From: Discostella pseudostelligera | Lineage: Eukaryota; Bacillariophyta; Thalassiosirophyceae; Thalassiosirales; Thalassiosiraceae | Assembly: GCA_036940085.1 (NCBI GenBank) | Contig: JALLBK010000788.1 | Span: 1 to 13,113 of the forward strand | Length of the DNA stretch: 13,113 bases | Direction: 5' to 3' | Part shown: one piece after another, positions 1 to 7,787 of the stretch | Position numbering within the stretch: the stretch's first letter is position 1 | How the letters are laid out: each line of letters begins with the position of its first letter | Made by a program: the position numbers and the translations under genes | Notes under the pieces: generated by a model | What the model was told of the DNA's origin: nothing | Databases searched by the model: none | The model's input: only the letters and a program-made list of their open reading frames with translations

Positions 1-53
1 TTATTCTACGGTACGTTTCGACGCTCTATGCCAAAGATTTAATCGTCCGATGA

Positions 54-2021
54 TTAATAGCCCTTACTGGCTTCGACGGCCGCTGACTTCGCGCCTCCTA
101 CAAATTGCTCCACCTTCTCATGATCCTTTACCCCCGGACTAGCAACCACTTCTACTCCACCTGCCACATCTACACCCCAAGGTCTTACATTTCCCACAGC
201 CGATGCAATGTTTTCTGGTGTCAACCCACCGGCAATAATCACGGGTAATCCCATATTTTGCAACGATTCTGAAATCGTCCAATCAAAGGTCATGCCTGTC
301 CCACCCCCTGAAGACTCTCCCTTGATGGAAGTATCTAATAAAATAGCCATTGGATCAGATGTAACCATATCCAGAATAGCCGAAGCTTTGTCAGACGATG
401 AAAACATTTGCTTCTCTCCTTCTCCTCCAACGACACTACCCAGTTCGATATCTACTACTCGCAGGGCAGGGACACCAAAGTTCTTGCTATTGGCAGCAGC
501 CATACCCTCACTACCGTGCAGTTGAACCATATCCAATCCACATTGCTCGACAATATCCCTAATTGCATCTAGCGGTTGATTCTGAAACACACCCACCACC
601 AAAGGGACACGGGAGGCTTGTTCTAATGCACGAGCCTTACTAATCAATGTCGATAATGCTGAGGTGTTGGGTCCATTTGCTTCCTCCTCCACTTCGATGG
701 CAACTCGATTACTTCGTTCTCCAAATTTACGCACCGCGTTCACAATCTCATTTGCCTGATCGATAGATACCTTTCGTTTACTCTTCTCGGCAAAGATAAC
801 TCCGATCAGATTCGCCCCCGCGCGACATGACACCAATGCATCTGTAGGATTGGTAATGCCGCATACCTTGATGATTTTGGTCCCCCCCGTGTAGGCACCT
901 CCTCCTCCAGCATTCGATGAATGCAACCCTTCGTAATCTTTGGGATCGAGACACAGCCCACTAATGGCAAGGGATGGATCCGATGCTCTCATTAACGATT
1001 CACCAATAAGACACATCCCCACCCCGACCTTTCGATATCTATCCACATCCTGCGCCGAGGACATTCCCGACAAGGCACACAATGAAATTCGATGTGAACC
1101 ATCGACAGAAGAAGTAGAATTTTCATCATGATGGAAACTCAATCCACGTTTCGTCAACTCCATCGCAATCTTCTCAGTCTGACCCAAATCCAATTGAAAG
1201 GAATGTAAATTCCGATTATTCACACCAATGACTCTCGCACCAGCTTCCAATGCCACATCCAATTCCACTATAGTATGGACTTCTACCAATGGTTCCATGT
1301 TGCATGTATCACGTGCAAAGGTGATTAATTCACGTAGTATATGGGAGGGTGTAGTGGCCACAATGAGTAAGATGGTGTCAGCACCATTTGCGGCTGCCTC
1401 GGCAATTTGGTAGGGTGATATGATAAAGTCTTTTCGTAAGATGGCTGGACGACGACGAGATAGACTTGAAGTAACATTTGCATTAGCAGCAGCAGCAGTA
1501 GTTTGAAGGCGAGCACTTCTCAAATCATTCAAACTACCCTTAAACCATCGTCCTTCCGTCAATACACTAATCACACACGCTCCCGCACCATAATACAGAC
1601 ATGCCTGCTCCCCCGCATCCAGTGGATGGGATGCAATATCCCCCTTGGACGGTGAGGCTCTCTTAAATTCCGCTGCCAGTGCCATGGACGGACTGCAATC
1701 TTGAATAATTTGTTGGAATGGTACAATAGGACCATGAGTGTTGTGAAATGACTTGGCCTGTTGGAGTAATTCGTCAATAGATGGAGGAGGTACTTCTTGA
1801 TTGAGAAGCTTGGATTCATAATCTAATATTGTCGTGGTTGTAATCTTTTGCAGCATGCTTAGTTCATGGTTGGGATTACTGTAGCCATAGATGTGATTGC
1901 AGCAGGCATCGATGGAAGGAGATGCACCATCTGCGGTGGCGGCAGTTCCACCGACTCGACTATAGTAGAAATTATTCAGTGCAGTTCGAAGCTGCTCATC
2001 GCTGTATTGCGGGCGGTCCAT
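54..2021 (-). CDS. trpCF: Indole-3-glycerol-phosphate synthase / phosphoribosylanthranilate isomerase fusion (tryptophan synthesis)
   Basis: This 655-aa bifunctional enzyme should isomerise phosphoribosylanthranilate and then close the indole ring to indole-3-glycerol phosphate. The N-terminal half (about 75-360) is IGPS: AEFKRASPSKG with Glu118 and Lys120, LRKDF with its catalytic Lys, LVEVH, GVNNRNL and LIGESLM are all present. The C-terminal half (about 383-650) is PRAI: KVCGITN with catalytic Cys387, MVQLHG, LLDTS with Asp563, IIAGGLTP and GVDVAGGVE. IGPS-then-PRAI is the order in E. coli TrpC and the end of fungal TRPC. The frame stays open to 2117, but its first possible alternative initiator (2114) is GTG; the first ATG is at 2021 in a strong context (A at -3, G at +4), so I start there. 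No ER signal peptide or ASAFAP-like plastid motif is visible, so the location is unclear; an upstream leader exon cannot be excluded. Single exon, divergent from the RBM26-like gene. Confidence 0.94.
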   Translation of the reverse strand: MDRPQYSDEQLRTALNNFYYSRVGGTAATADGASPSIDACCNHIYGYSNPNHELSMLQKITTTTILDYESKLLNQEVPPPSIDELLQQAKSFHNTHGPIVPFQQIIQDCSPSMALAAEFKRASPSKGDIASHPLDAGEQACLYYGAGACVISVLTEGRWFKGSLNDLRSARLQTTAAAANANVTSSLSRRRPAILRKDFIISPYQIAEAAANGADTILLIVATTPSHILRELITFARDTCNMEPLVEVHTIVELDVALEAGARVIGVNNRNLHSFQLDLGQTEKIAMELTKRGLSFHHDENSTSSVDGSHRISLCALSGMSSAQDVDRYRKVGVGMCLIGESLMRASDPSLAISGLCLDPKDYEGLHSSNAGGGGAYTGGTKIIKVCGITNPTDALVSCRAGANLIGVIFAEKSKRKVSIDQANEIVNAVRKFGERSNRVAIEVEEEANGPNTSALSTLISKARALEQASRVPLVVGVFQNQPLDAIRDIVEQCGLDMVQLHGSEGMAAANSKNFGVPALRVVDIELGSVVGGEGEKQMFSSSDKASAILDMVTSDPMAILLDTSIKGESSGGGTGMTFDWTISESLQNMGLPVIIAGGLTPENIASAVGNVRPWGVDVAGGVEVVASPGVKDHEKVEQFVGGAKSAAVEASKGY

Positions 2022-2114
2022 AGTAGCAAGTGAAGACTGTTTTGAAGATCTGGCTGAGGGCAGGGCGGGTAGCGGGTGATATTGCTGGCTTGTGCGTAGA
2101 TGGTGTTTTGGCAC

Positions 2115-2149
2115 TCGTCATCGTCATATCGTCATCGTCGTCGTCGTCA
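2115..2149. repeat. TCG/TCA trinucleotide microsatellite
   Basis: An imperfect run of TCG and TCA triplets lies about 95 bp upstream of the trpCF start codon. It supplies out-of-frame ATGs (as TCAT read backwards) in the trpCF direction. Its length is likely to vary between strains. Confidence 0.7.
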
Positions 2150-2177
2150 AGCGTAAGTAGTGTTGGAGATTTGAGGT

Positions 2178-2188
2178 TCCCGCCAATA
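2178..2188. promoter_or_regulatory. Fused E2F-like / CCAAT element TCCCGCCAATA
   Basis: TTCCCGCC matches the E2F-type core (GGCGGGAA on the other strand) and overlaps CCAAT at 2183-2187, the NF-Y box. The same 11-mer recurs at 10035-10045 in the APC7 promoter region. It sits about 157 bp upstream of the trpCF ATG and 255 bp upstream of the RBM26-like ATG. The match to the consensus is direct; binding is inference. Confidence 0.5.
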
Positions 2189-2196
2189 ATATGTGC

Positions 2197-2349
2197 CACG
2201 TGTAGCGTCGCTATGGATAAGATACCTTTCGTCTGTCTGGTGTCATCTTTTGTCTGTCTGGCGTCAGTCGGAATGTGAGACAGTGAATCTTTCGCCTTCC
2301 ACGTGGGTTTTGCCTGTTGCAGTCTAAGCTTTTAGCCATTTCCACGTGG
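2197..2349. promoter_or_regulatory. Cluster of three CACGTG (G-box/E-box) palindromes
   Basis: CACGTG occurs at 2197-2202, 2300-2305 and 2343-2348. The last two are the full 8-bp palindrome CCACGTGG (2299-2306 and 2342-2349). This core is bound by bHLH and bZIP factors in eukaryotes. By chance one CACGTG is expected per about 4 kb, so three in 152 bp of non-coding DNA stands out. Confidence 0.55.
2231..2266. repeat. Direct repeat GTCTGTCTGGYGTCA, two copies
   Basis: GTCTGTCTGGTGTCA (2231-2245) and GTCTGTCTGGCGTCA (2252-2266) differ at one base and have a 21-bp period. They lie between the first and second CACGTG boxes. They may be paired factor sites or a small slippage duplication. Confidence 0.6.
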
Positions 2350-2411
2350 CAGACTTGTGCACTGTGCTCGCTCCATCCAACCTTCAACAACTCCAACACC
2401 AACCCTAACAG

Positions 2412-2471
2412 ATGCAATTCATCAATGGAATGAACCCAAACAATGTCCATGGACCAGCGGGTGTCAAATAA
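2412..2471 (+). other. Possible upstream ORF overlapping the RBM26-like start
   Basis: An ATG at 2412 opens a 19-codon frame ending in TAA at 2469-2471, in a different frame from the main ATG at 2443 and overlapping it. A second ATG at 2430 is in the same small frame, and a third at 2425 gives only Met-Glu-stop. If the mRNA begins upstream of 2412, ribosomes must scan past these to reach 2443 or the stronger CCATGG at 2449. It is unclear whether it is translated. Confidence 0.35.
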
Positions 2472-4828
2472 TCATCGTGACGGAGGTCATGGTGGTGATG
2501 GCGATGTTGTTCGCGGCCGCCATCATGGGAATCATAGAGGCGGCGGCAGTGGCAATAATTATTTAGGCGGCGGAGGTAACGGCGGCCAAAGGCAAAGAGG
2601 ACGAGACAATGATCCGGGAGGAAATAATGATGACGGAAGGCATGATAGGTTCCATGGATCTCAACAACAGCATTATCAACAACATTATCTTCAAAATAAC
2701 CCACACCAGCACCAGCAGATGCAGCTGCACCATGTTCATCACAATGAACGCAGGGGAGGATATGGGCATAAACGATCTCTTTCTCCACCACATTCTCACC
2801 ACGATAACGACTTGCAGCAACATCAAAATCAACGCCCTATTAAACTACATAGGGAAGGCAGTGGTGGACCACCACCACCACCCCATACACCTCAATCTAA
2901 TCAACAACTACTATCTCCATCATCCAATCAAAAACAACCTCCACCGCTACTTCAGCAGACACCAGTAGTTCCCCCCGAAAAACGACGCACACTCATACTA
3001 TCCAACATTCCATCTCATCTTCAATATTATCAGTTGCAAAATTTCTTTCGCAAATATTGGAATGCACCTACACAGTATTGTGTATTGGATCGAAATTCGT
3101 GTGAGGCATATGTGGTATTTAAATTTGTTGAGGATGCTCAACGTGTTTGGAATGGTGGTGGTTTAGATGGAAATGGTGGGGATGCTGGAGATGCCAGTAA
3201 TGGACAGTTGTTGGAGAATAATGATAATTGTGTCAGTAGTTTGGTTGCATTGGGTGTGGATTTGAGGGCGGTTCATTTTAGCAATCATGTTGAGTTAGGT
3301 TCAGAATCGTCTACGGGGAGAGGAGGAGACAACCCTTATAATCGAGGAGGCTATTCCGAGGAAATTTATGAATACGAGGGGGGAGGTGTCGGACGTTCGA
3401 ATGGGGGTAATAGTTTCAACGATCGAAGGAGACCTGGTAGTGTGAGCAGGAGTGTCAGCGATGTGCATGCATATCATGAGCATGCACAGGATGGGTATGC
3501 GCCATCGACCAAACAGCCGCGGTATTCAGAAGGTCATCACGCAATGGATTCACAGCAACATAATGCTCGTCCTGGACCATCGCATGTTAGCCCAGCCTCG
3601 TCGGCTATTCAATTAACTCCAGCCGCCAACCCCCGCATACCCGTCCAGTCAACTTACGAACAACAGCAACAAAAACAACAAGAAATTCAACTATCTCCCA
3701 TCGAACTTCAAATGCAACAACAGCAGGAGGCCGAGGAATGGGCTAAATGGGAAGCATTTCAGGTGCAAGAGATGGAATGGCGCAAACGTCGACATGCCGA
3801 ATACAATTCCTTCACCCAAACGAAGAACGAACGATCCAATCAGCTATCCACACTCGAACAAAAGCGCGATTTATTATCTAAGCAAGAACACATGTTAAGT
3901 CAACAATTACCACTGCATAAAAAGATGCTCGCGATGCTCAAATCAAAGAATGCTACGCCAGCAGAACAAACTACGAAAATGAAGGAAATACTCAGCACTT
4001 CGAAACGTATTGTGGAATTGAAGACGGAGATGAAGGGTGTTATCGAAGACATTGAAAATATGAAAGAGGAGGAAGTGATTCTTGGTGTGTTCCGTCCTAG
4101 TGAAAAGCGTCCTGTGTTTTCCGGAAACGTGGGTGCCGTCGAAAGATTCGGTGTTGCGAAGAAACGGAGTTTGGATAGGAGAACTACCATGTTGAAGGTG
4201 CAAGGATTCAATGAGGCTGAAAATGCTGATGAGGTAGGTTGGACAAATTGTGTTATTGATAATCATGCATTCTTTGTCAACAGTTCATCTCAATAGTTCA
4301 TGCATCGATTTTGTCGGTGCTCACTTAGGATTCAATTATGAAACAATTCTCTGCATTTGGAACCGTCACGAGTGTCCGCTTGGAAAAGAGCATTGGAGAA
4401 TGTGGTAGTGGTGCTGGTGGCGATGACGCAACAATTTTGGTTGCATTGATCAAATATGAAAACAGAATAGACGCCGAGAGGGTAAGAGTGGCCTGTTTAT
4501 TTGGAACTCCTTCCATCCACATCAAATACTAAGTTGCTACCTCTCTTTCTTCATGTTCATGCAGGCAAAGTCGGAAATAAGCAAGCGCAATGGGTCACTT
4601 ACTTGCACGTGGCATAGACCGTCATCTGTGTCCTGTGCTTCAAAGAGTGATGCCAAAATTACGAACAGTACGGAAACGAATGAAACGGGGGCAGATGATG
4701 ACGACGACGATGAAGGCTTCTATGATGATGTATATGATGGCGGTGAGGATGACGAAGAAGCGTATTATGATGATGAACCAGCCAATGGCGACTATGAAGG
4801 AGAGGAAGATTTTGTCGACTATGATTAA
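2443..4828 (+). CDS. RBM26: RBM26/RBM27-family RNA-binding protein, two RRMs around a coiled coil
   Basis: Joining 2443-4233, 4329-4481 and 4565-4828 gives 735 aa. Order: a Gly/His/Gln/Pro-rich low-complexity N-terminus (1-180); RRM1 (about 181-277, opening RRTLILSNIP), whose last part carries a long Gly/Asn/Asp-rich insertion; a disordered linker with poly-Gln; a charged helical segment (about 431-543) with LLSKQEHMLSQQL and KMLAMLKSKN, closely matching the coiled coil between the RRMs of RBM26/27; RRM2, assembled only by splicing (TTMLKVQGF, then FSAFGTVTSVRLEK, ending TCTWHRP); and a very acidic Asp/Glu/Tyr tail. Human RBM26/27 and fission yeast Rmn1 act in nuclear RNA surveillance with the exosome, so a nuclear RNA role is likely. 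The CCCH zinc finger and N-terminal PWI-like domain of the animal proteins are absent. Both introns are phase 0 and flank the exon encoding the core of RRM2. Confidence 0.88.
4234..4328 (+). other. Intron 1 of the RBM26-like gene
   Basis: 95 nt, donor GTAGGT, acceptor CACTTAG, phase 0. Reading through hits an in-frame TAG at its 3' part and destroys RRM2; removing it restores a contiguous RRM. Confidence 0.85.
4482..4564 (+). other. Intron 2 of the RBM26-like gene
   Basis: 83 nt, donor GTAAGA, pyrimidine-rich tract (CTCTCTTTCTTC), acceptor ATGCAG, phase 0. Removal links the second helix of RRM2 to its last strand. Confidence 0.87.
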
Positions 4829-4923
4829 CTGCCGTTCCGGATTGATGGCGTGAGAGATACTCTGAGGCCGTTGGCGTGGGGTGTTGGCCTCGATGGGGTT
4901 AGATTCTTAAATTACATTATGAT

Positions 4924-4937
4924 GCATAATATTATGC
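4924..4937. repeat. 14-bp perfect palindrome in a convergent 3' region
   Basis: GCATAATATTATGC reads the same on both strands. It lies in the 122-bp gap between the stop codons of two convergent genes. The gap is AT-rich here, has no AATAAA, and may serve 3'-end formation for both genes. Confidence 0.5.
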
Positions 4938-4950
4938 TATCCTCCTCTTC

Positions 4951-5928
4951 TTACTTCCTAGGCACCAACATGCTCCGAGTGTAAATCACGACATCATCCT
5001 CACCATCCGTATCATAAATTGCGCGGCAAGTAGCTGATTTCATACCCTCCACAATCTTAAACTGTATCACACATCCAAGATGGTTTTTCATGTACATATC
5101 TTCCCTAGATGCTGCGGCAATAACATTCGACGAATCATCGAGAATGTAGGCTGCAAGGATGGGATGACTTTCATGCTCCGATGCGAAGAAGGCTGCACCT
5201 GTGTGTGTCGAAAGTCGTACCTCCATTTTTGGTTGGATATTGTGTGGAAAGGGAAGCAACGAGTACTTTCCAGAGTTAATGGCATCTTCCATTTCTCTTA
5301 CGAATTCCTTCCATGCGTCTCTCAAGGCACCCTCACTCGCTGCTGTGTCTACATCTTCATTGGTGTCATCATCAGTATCTTCATTCTTACTGTAATAAGC
5401 TATATTTTCATCTAAACAAACTGCAAGCTTTTCAGCAAAGTCCGAGCATCTAGTAAGATGCAATGGTTCCCCGCTAGCATCTTTTCCAGGATTTGCATCC
5501 GTACATGCCAACCATTTTGTAAAGTGCTCGCCGCACGGACCTCGGCTAAACTTTTTACACATGGGACAATCCTCCCTGTTATCAATGTCAGGTAGTATTG
5601 TTGGTTCATTCCGTTTCGATGTTGATATCCCTCGTACGGTTATTGGTGGCAGAGTAGATCCAAATTCAGGCGGCCGACGTCGTCGTCGTCGTTGTTGTTT
5701 AGGTCTTGCCGATGGTGAAGCCTCCATGATGCACCGACGCGATGGCGACGATGATGTATGGGTTTGGTGCATCATTGCTCCAACGCATATCATGCAACTG
5801 ATGGTAAAATGTTTTCTACCATGACATAGGAGTGATCTCTCATGCAATTTGTTGTTCGATTGGAGTGGAGCTGATAAAGAACGCCTCGTGATGTATCGGA
5901 GGAAAAGGCGAGGCATCATCATGATCAT
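4951..5928 (-). CDS. GCK-domain protein with possible mitochondrial presequence and unknown C-terminal domain
   Basis: The 325-aa reading starts at ATG 5928 (A at -3). Residues 1-20 (MIMMMPRLFLRYITRRSLSA) are basic and hydrophobic without acids, like a mitochondrial presequence. A disordered stretch with a run of six Arg follows. Residues about 121-178 form a GCK domain: CPMCKK, G-P-C-G, FTKWLAC, RCSDF, AVCLDENIAYY, giving six Cys spaced as in CX2C and helical Cys pairs. The family is found in plants and algae and its role is not established; the Cys pattern recalls CHCH proteins oxidised in the intermembrane space, which is inference. After an acidic linker, about 115 C-terminal residues look beta-rich and match nothing I recognise. 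The frame is open further up with an alternative ATG at 6120 (389 aa), but that stretch is GC-rich promoter-like DNA with E2F-type sites, so I prefer 5928. Confidence 0.78.
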   Translation of the reverse strand: MIMMMPRLFLRYITRRSLSAPLQSNNKLHERSLLCHGRKHFTISCMICVGAMMHQTHTSSSPSRRCIMEASPSARPKQQRRRRRRPPEFGSTLPPITVRGISTSKRNEPTILPDIDNREDCPMCKKFSRGPCGEHFTKWLACTDANPGKDASGEPLHLTRCSDFAEKLAVCLDENIAYYSKNEDTDDDTNEDVDTAASEGALRDAWKEFVREMEDAINSGKYSLLPFPHNIQPKMEVRLSTHTGAAFFASEHESHPILAAYILDDSSNVIAAASREDMYMKNHLGCVIQFKIVEGMKSATCRAIYDTDGEDDVVIYTRSMLVPRK

Positions 5929-6264
5929 GGTTGTGGTGGGTGTTTTGACGGCGGTGTCTTCGGTCTTCGGCTCGATTGCTCGATGGTCGACGTCGACGGT
6001 TAGTTTTGGCGGGAGAAATTCGGCGGGAAAGCCCCGCACTTGAACTTGAATCTTTCTTTTTGGCGGGCGGGCGGGAGGATTTTGGCGCCGCCCCCGTTCG
6101 TCGCCCCCGAATTCTTGCATCGCTGAATCTGCCCAATAAGAACTCAGCGATTTCAGAACAATATCCTTCGCCCCACAAAAAGAATCGACGATGACTAGCA
6201 GCGGCAGTGTCAATAACTTTCCCTACGCACCATCCAGCACTTCAGTTCAGCACACCACTCAACC
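5929..6264. promoter_or_regulatory. Divergent intergenic region between the GCK gene and the acyl-CoA dehydrogenase
   Basis: These 336 bp hold both promoters. They contain a cluster of E2F-like sites (6004-6090), a GC-rich block, and a CCAATA box with CCAAT at 6133-6137. No TATA box is evident. If the GCK protein instead starts at 6120, the region shrinks to 144 bp. Confidence 0.65.
6004..6090. promoter_or_regulatory. Cluster of four E2F-like elements
   Basis: TTTTGGCGGGA (6004-6014), TTCGGCGGGAAA (6019-6030), TTTTTGGCGGGCGGGCGGGA (6057-6076) and TTTTGGCGCC (6080-6089) all fit the TTTSSCGC / GGCGGGAA family bound by E2F-DP. The spacing is 15-40 bp and all have the same orientation. They lie 76-162 bp upstream of the preferred GCK ATG and 175-261 bp upstream of the dehydrogenase ATG. 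Confidence 0.55.
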
Positions 6265-7720
6265 ATGGCCACCGCATTATCACTACGCCGTCTTGTATAC
6301 AGTCGCGAAGGAGGCTTGACAATCACAAAGCGGCTAGTCCATCGATCTTGGTTCTCATCGGCAGCATTGTCAAATAATAGAGACAATGACACCGCCGCCA
6401 CATCGTCGCCTTCGTCGCATACGACACTCTCCAAACTATTCAACCCCACCGAAGATCATTTAGCTTTACGTCACATGGTCCGTTCCTTCACTGAACGAGA
6501 AGTTGAGCCACAAGCCCTATCTCACAATCGAAGCGAGACATTCAACCTTTCACTTTTTCGAAAATTTGGTTCTGGTAATAATGGGTTGGGAATATTGGGC
6601 CTTACCGTACCCGAACAATATGGTGGCACGGGACTAGCTGATGCTACGGCTGTTTCGATTGTACATGAGGAGTTGTCGTACTCGGATCCAGCATTGTGTT
6701 TGAGCTATTTGGCTCACTCGATATTGTTGGCGAATAATTTGGCGGTGAATGGAAGTGACACCCAGGTGAGAGATCACTACTACCGACAATTGCTTATTCT
6801 GGATCATTTCACTAACTGAATTCTTAATTTCGTTCGGGATACTCTCTCAGCTTGCAAAATTCATGCCATCGATATGCGATGGAAGCAAAATTGGTGGCAT
6901 GTGCATGTCCGAACCCAATGCCGGCACTGATGTCCTTGGAATGAAGACCAATGCTACCTACGACTCTTCCCGTAACGGTTACATCCTCAATGGAACAAAG
7001 ATGTGGATCACTAACGGCACATTGACCGGGAAAGAAACGGGAGATCTATTCCTTCTATATGCTCGAACTGGCACGCAGAAACGATCAGACATTACCCAGT
7101 TTATTGTCGAAGGTGGTATGGAGGGGTTTAGCGTGGGACAGAAGATTAATGACAAATTAGGAATGCGAGCATCGCCCACTGCAGAACTTGTGTTTGAGAA
7201 TGTCTTCCTTCCGAGTACGCATGTTGTGGGAGAACTCAATGGAGCATCCTTGTGTATGATGAGAAATTTAGAAATTGAACGAGTGGCATTGGCGGCCATG
7301 GCGGTGGGTATTGCTCGACGTGCCTTAGATGAGATGATGAATTATGCGGCGAATCGACCTGCCTTTGGCAAGTCGAATTTGTATGGATTTGGTCAGATAC
7401 AAAAGCACATCACCGAGAGCTACGCAGAATATATGGCTGGGAAATCGTATCTTTATGGCTTTGCCAATGGACTAAATTTGTCATCTTATGGGAATGGATT
7501 AGATGCCGATGGGGTCAAGTTGTACTGTGCACAAATGGCCAAGTCCGTTTCTGATAGGGCGATACAGGTAATGGGAGGGTATGGCTATGTCGGCGAATAC
7601 ACGGTAGAACGTCTTTGGAGAGATTCGAAGCTGCTCGAGATTGGCGGAGGGACGAATGAAAGCCATCACAAGAACATGGCGAGGGATTTGCTTCGTTGCA
7701 ATGGCAATAAACTCGAGTAA
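6265..7720 (+). CDS. IVD: Acyl-CoA dehydrogenase, isovaleryl-CoA-dehydrogenase-like, mitochondrial
   Basis: Joining 6265-6765 and 6851-7720 gives 456 aa, usual for the family plus a leader. It should be an FAD enzyme oxidising a short branched acyl-CoA (leucine breakdown) and passing electrons to ETF in mitochondria. The start is ACCATGG. Residues 1-35 are rich in Arg, Ser and Leu, as in a presequence. Visible motifs are VPEQYGGTG, MSEPNAGTDV, LNGTKMWITNG, DKLGMR, RPAFGK, QVMGGYGYVGEY and LLEIGGGTNE. The catalytic base of most family members (Glu in YEGT) is replaced by Gly433 in GGGT. Glu310, in the segment LEIERVALA, aligns with the helix-G Glu that serves as base in isovaleryl-CoA dehydrogenase, which favours that subgroup. 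Bacterial LiuA/AtuD-type enzymes share this arrangement, so the exact acyl chain is uncertain. Confidence 0.93.
6766..6850 (+). other. Intron of the acyl-CoA dehydrogenase gene
   Basis: 85 nt, donor GTGAGA, acceptor CTCTCAG, phase 0, with a good branch-point candidate CTAAC at 6812-6816. Removal joins GSDTQ to LAKFMPSICDG, a normal family sequence across this point. Confidence 0.9.
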
Positions 7721-7765
7721 CTAACAAAGCTAGGTACACTTTAGGCTATCAGTCTGTAATCTATG

Positions 7766-7771
7766 AATAAA
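7766..7771 (+). terminator. Polyadenylation hexamer AATAAA for the dehydrogenase
   Basis: AATAAA lies 46 bp after the dehydrogenase stop codon and 17 bp before the end of the convergent APC7 gene. The cleavage site would then fall near or inside the APC7 coding end, so the two 3' UTRs probably overlap. Confidence 0.45.
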
Positions 7772-7787
7772 ATACAACTTGATACAT

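Larger units (their letters stand above)
2022..2442. promoter_or_regulatory. Divergent intergenic region between trpCF and the RBM26-like gene
   Basis: These 421 bp separate two divergent start codons and must hold both promoters. They contain a fused E2F/CCAAT-like element, three CACGTG boxes, a TCG/TCA microsatellite, a 21-bp-period direct repeat, and upstream ATGs facing both genes. On the minus strand an ATG in the microsatellite opens a frame of about 43 codons that overlaps the trpCF start, so it would be a uORF if the transcript begins that far up. No clear TATA box is visible. Transcription starts cannot be placed by eye. Confidence 0.65.

Noticed and set aside
2022..2117. N-terminal extension of the trpCF protein to 2114
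   Set aside because: The first codon there is GTG and there is no ATG before 2021; GTG starts are not expected in a eukaryotic nuclear gene.
2405..2791. His-rich minus-strand frame opposite the RBM26-like N-terminus
   Set aside because: It is a shadow of GGN and CAA/CAC repeats on the coding strand; there is no family resemblance.
4553..4853. Stand-alone small acidic protein, or a Met-rich overlapping frame
   Set aside because: The acidic frame is exon 3 of the RBM26-like gene, joined in phase after intron 2. The Met-rich frame is GATGAT repeats read out of frame.
5929..6213. N-terminal extension of the GCK protein upstream of 5928
   Set aside because: The open frame begins at TTG; the only earlier ATG is at 6120 and the stretch is GC-rich with four E2F-like sites. 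A presequence-like leader begins at 5928. Kept only as an alternative.
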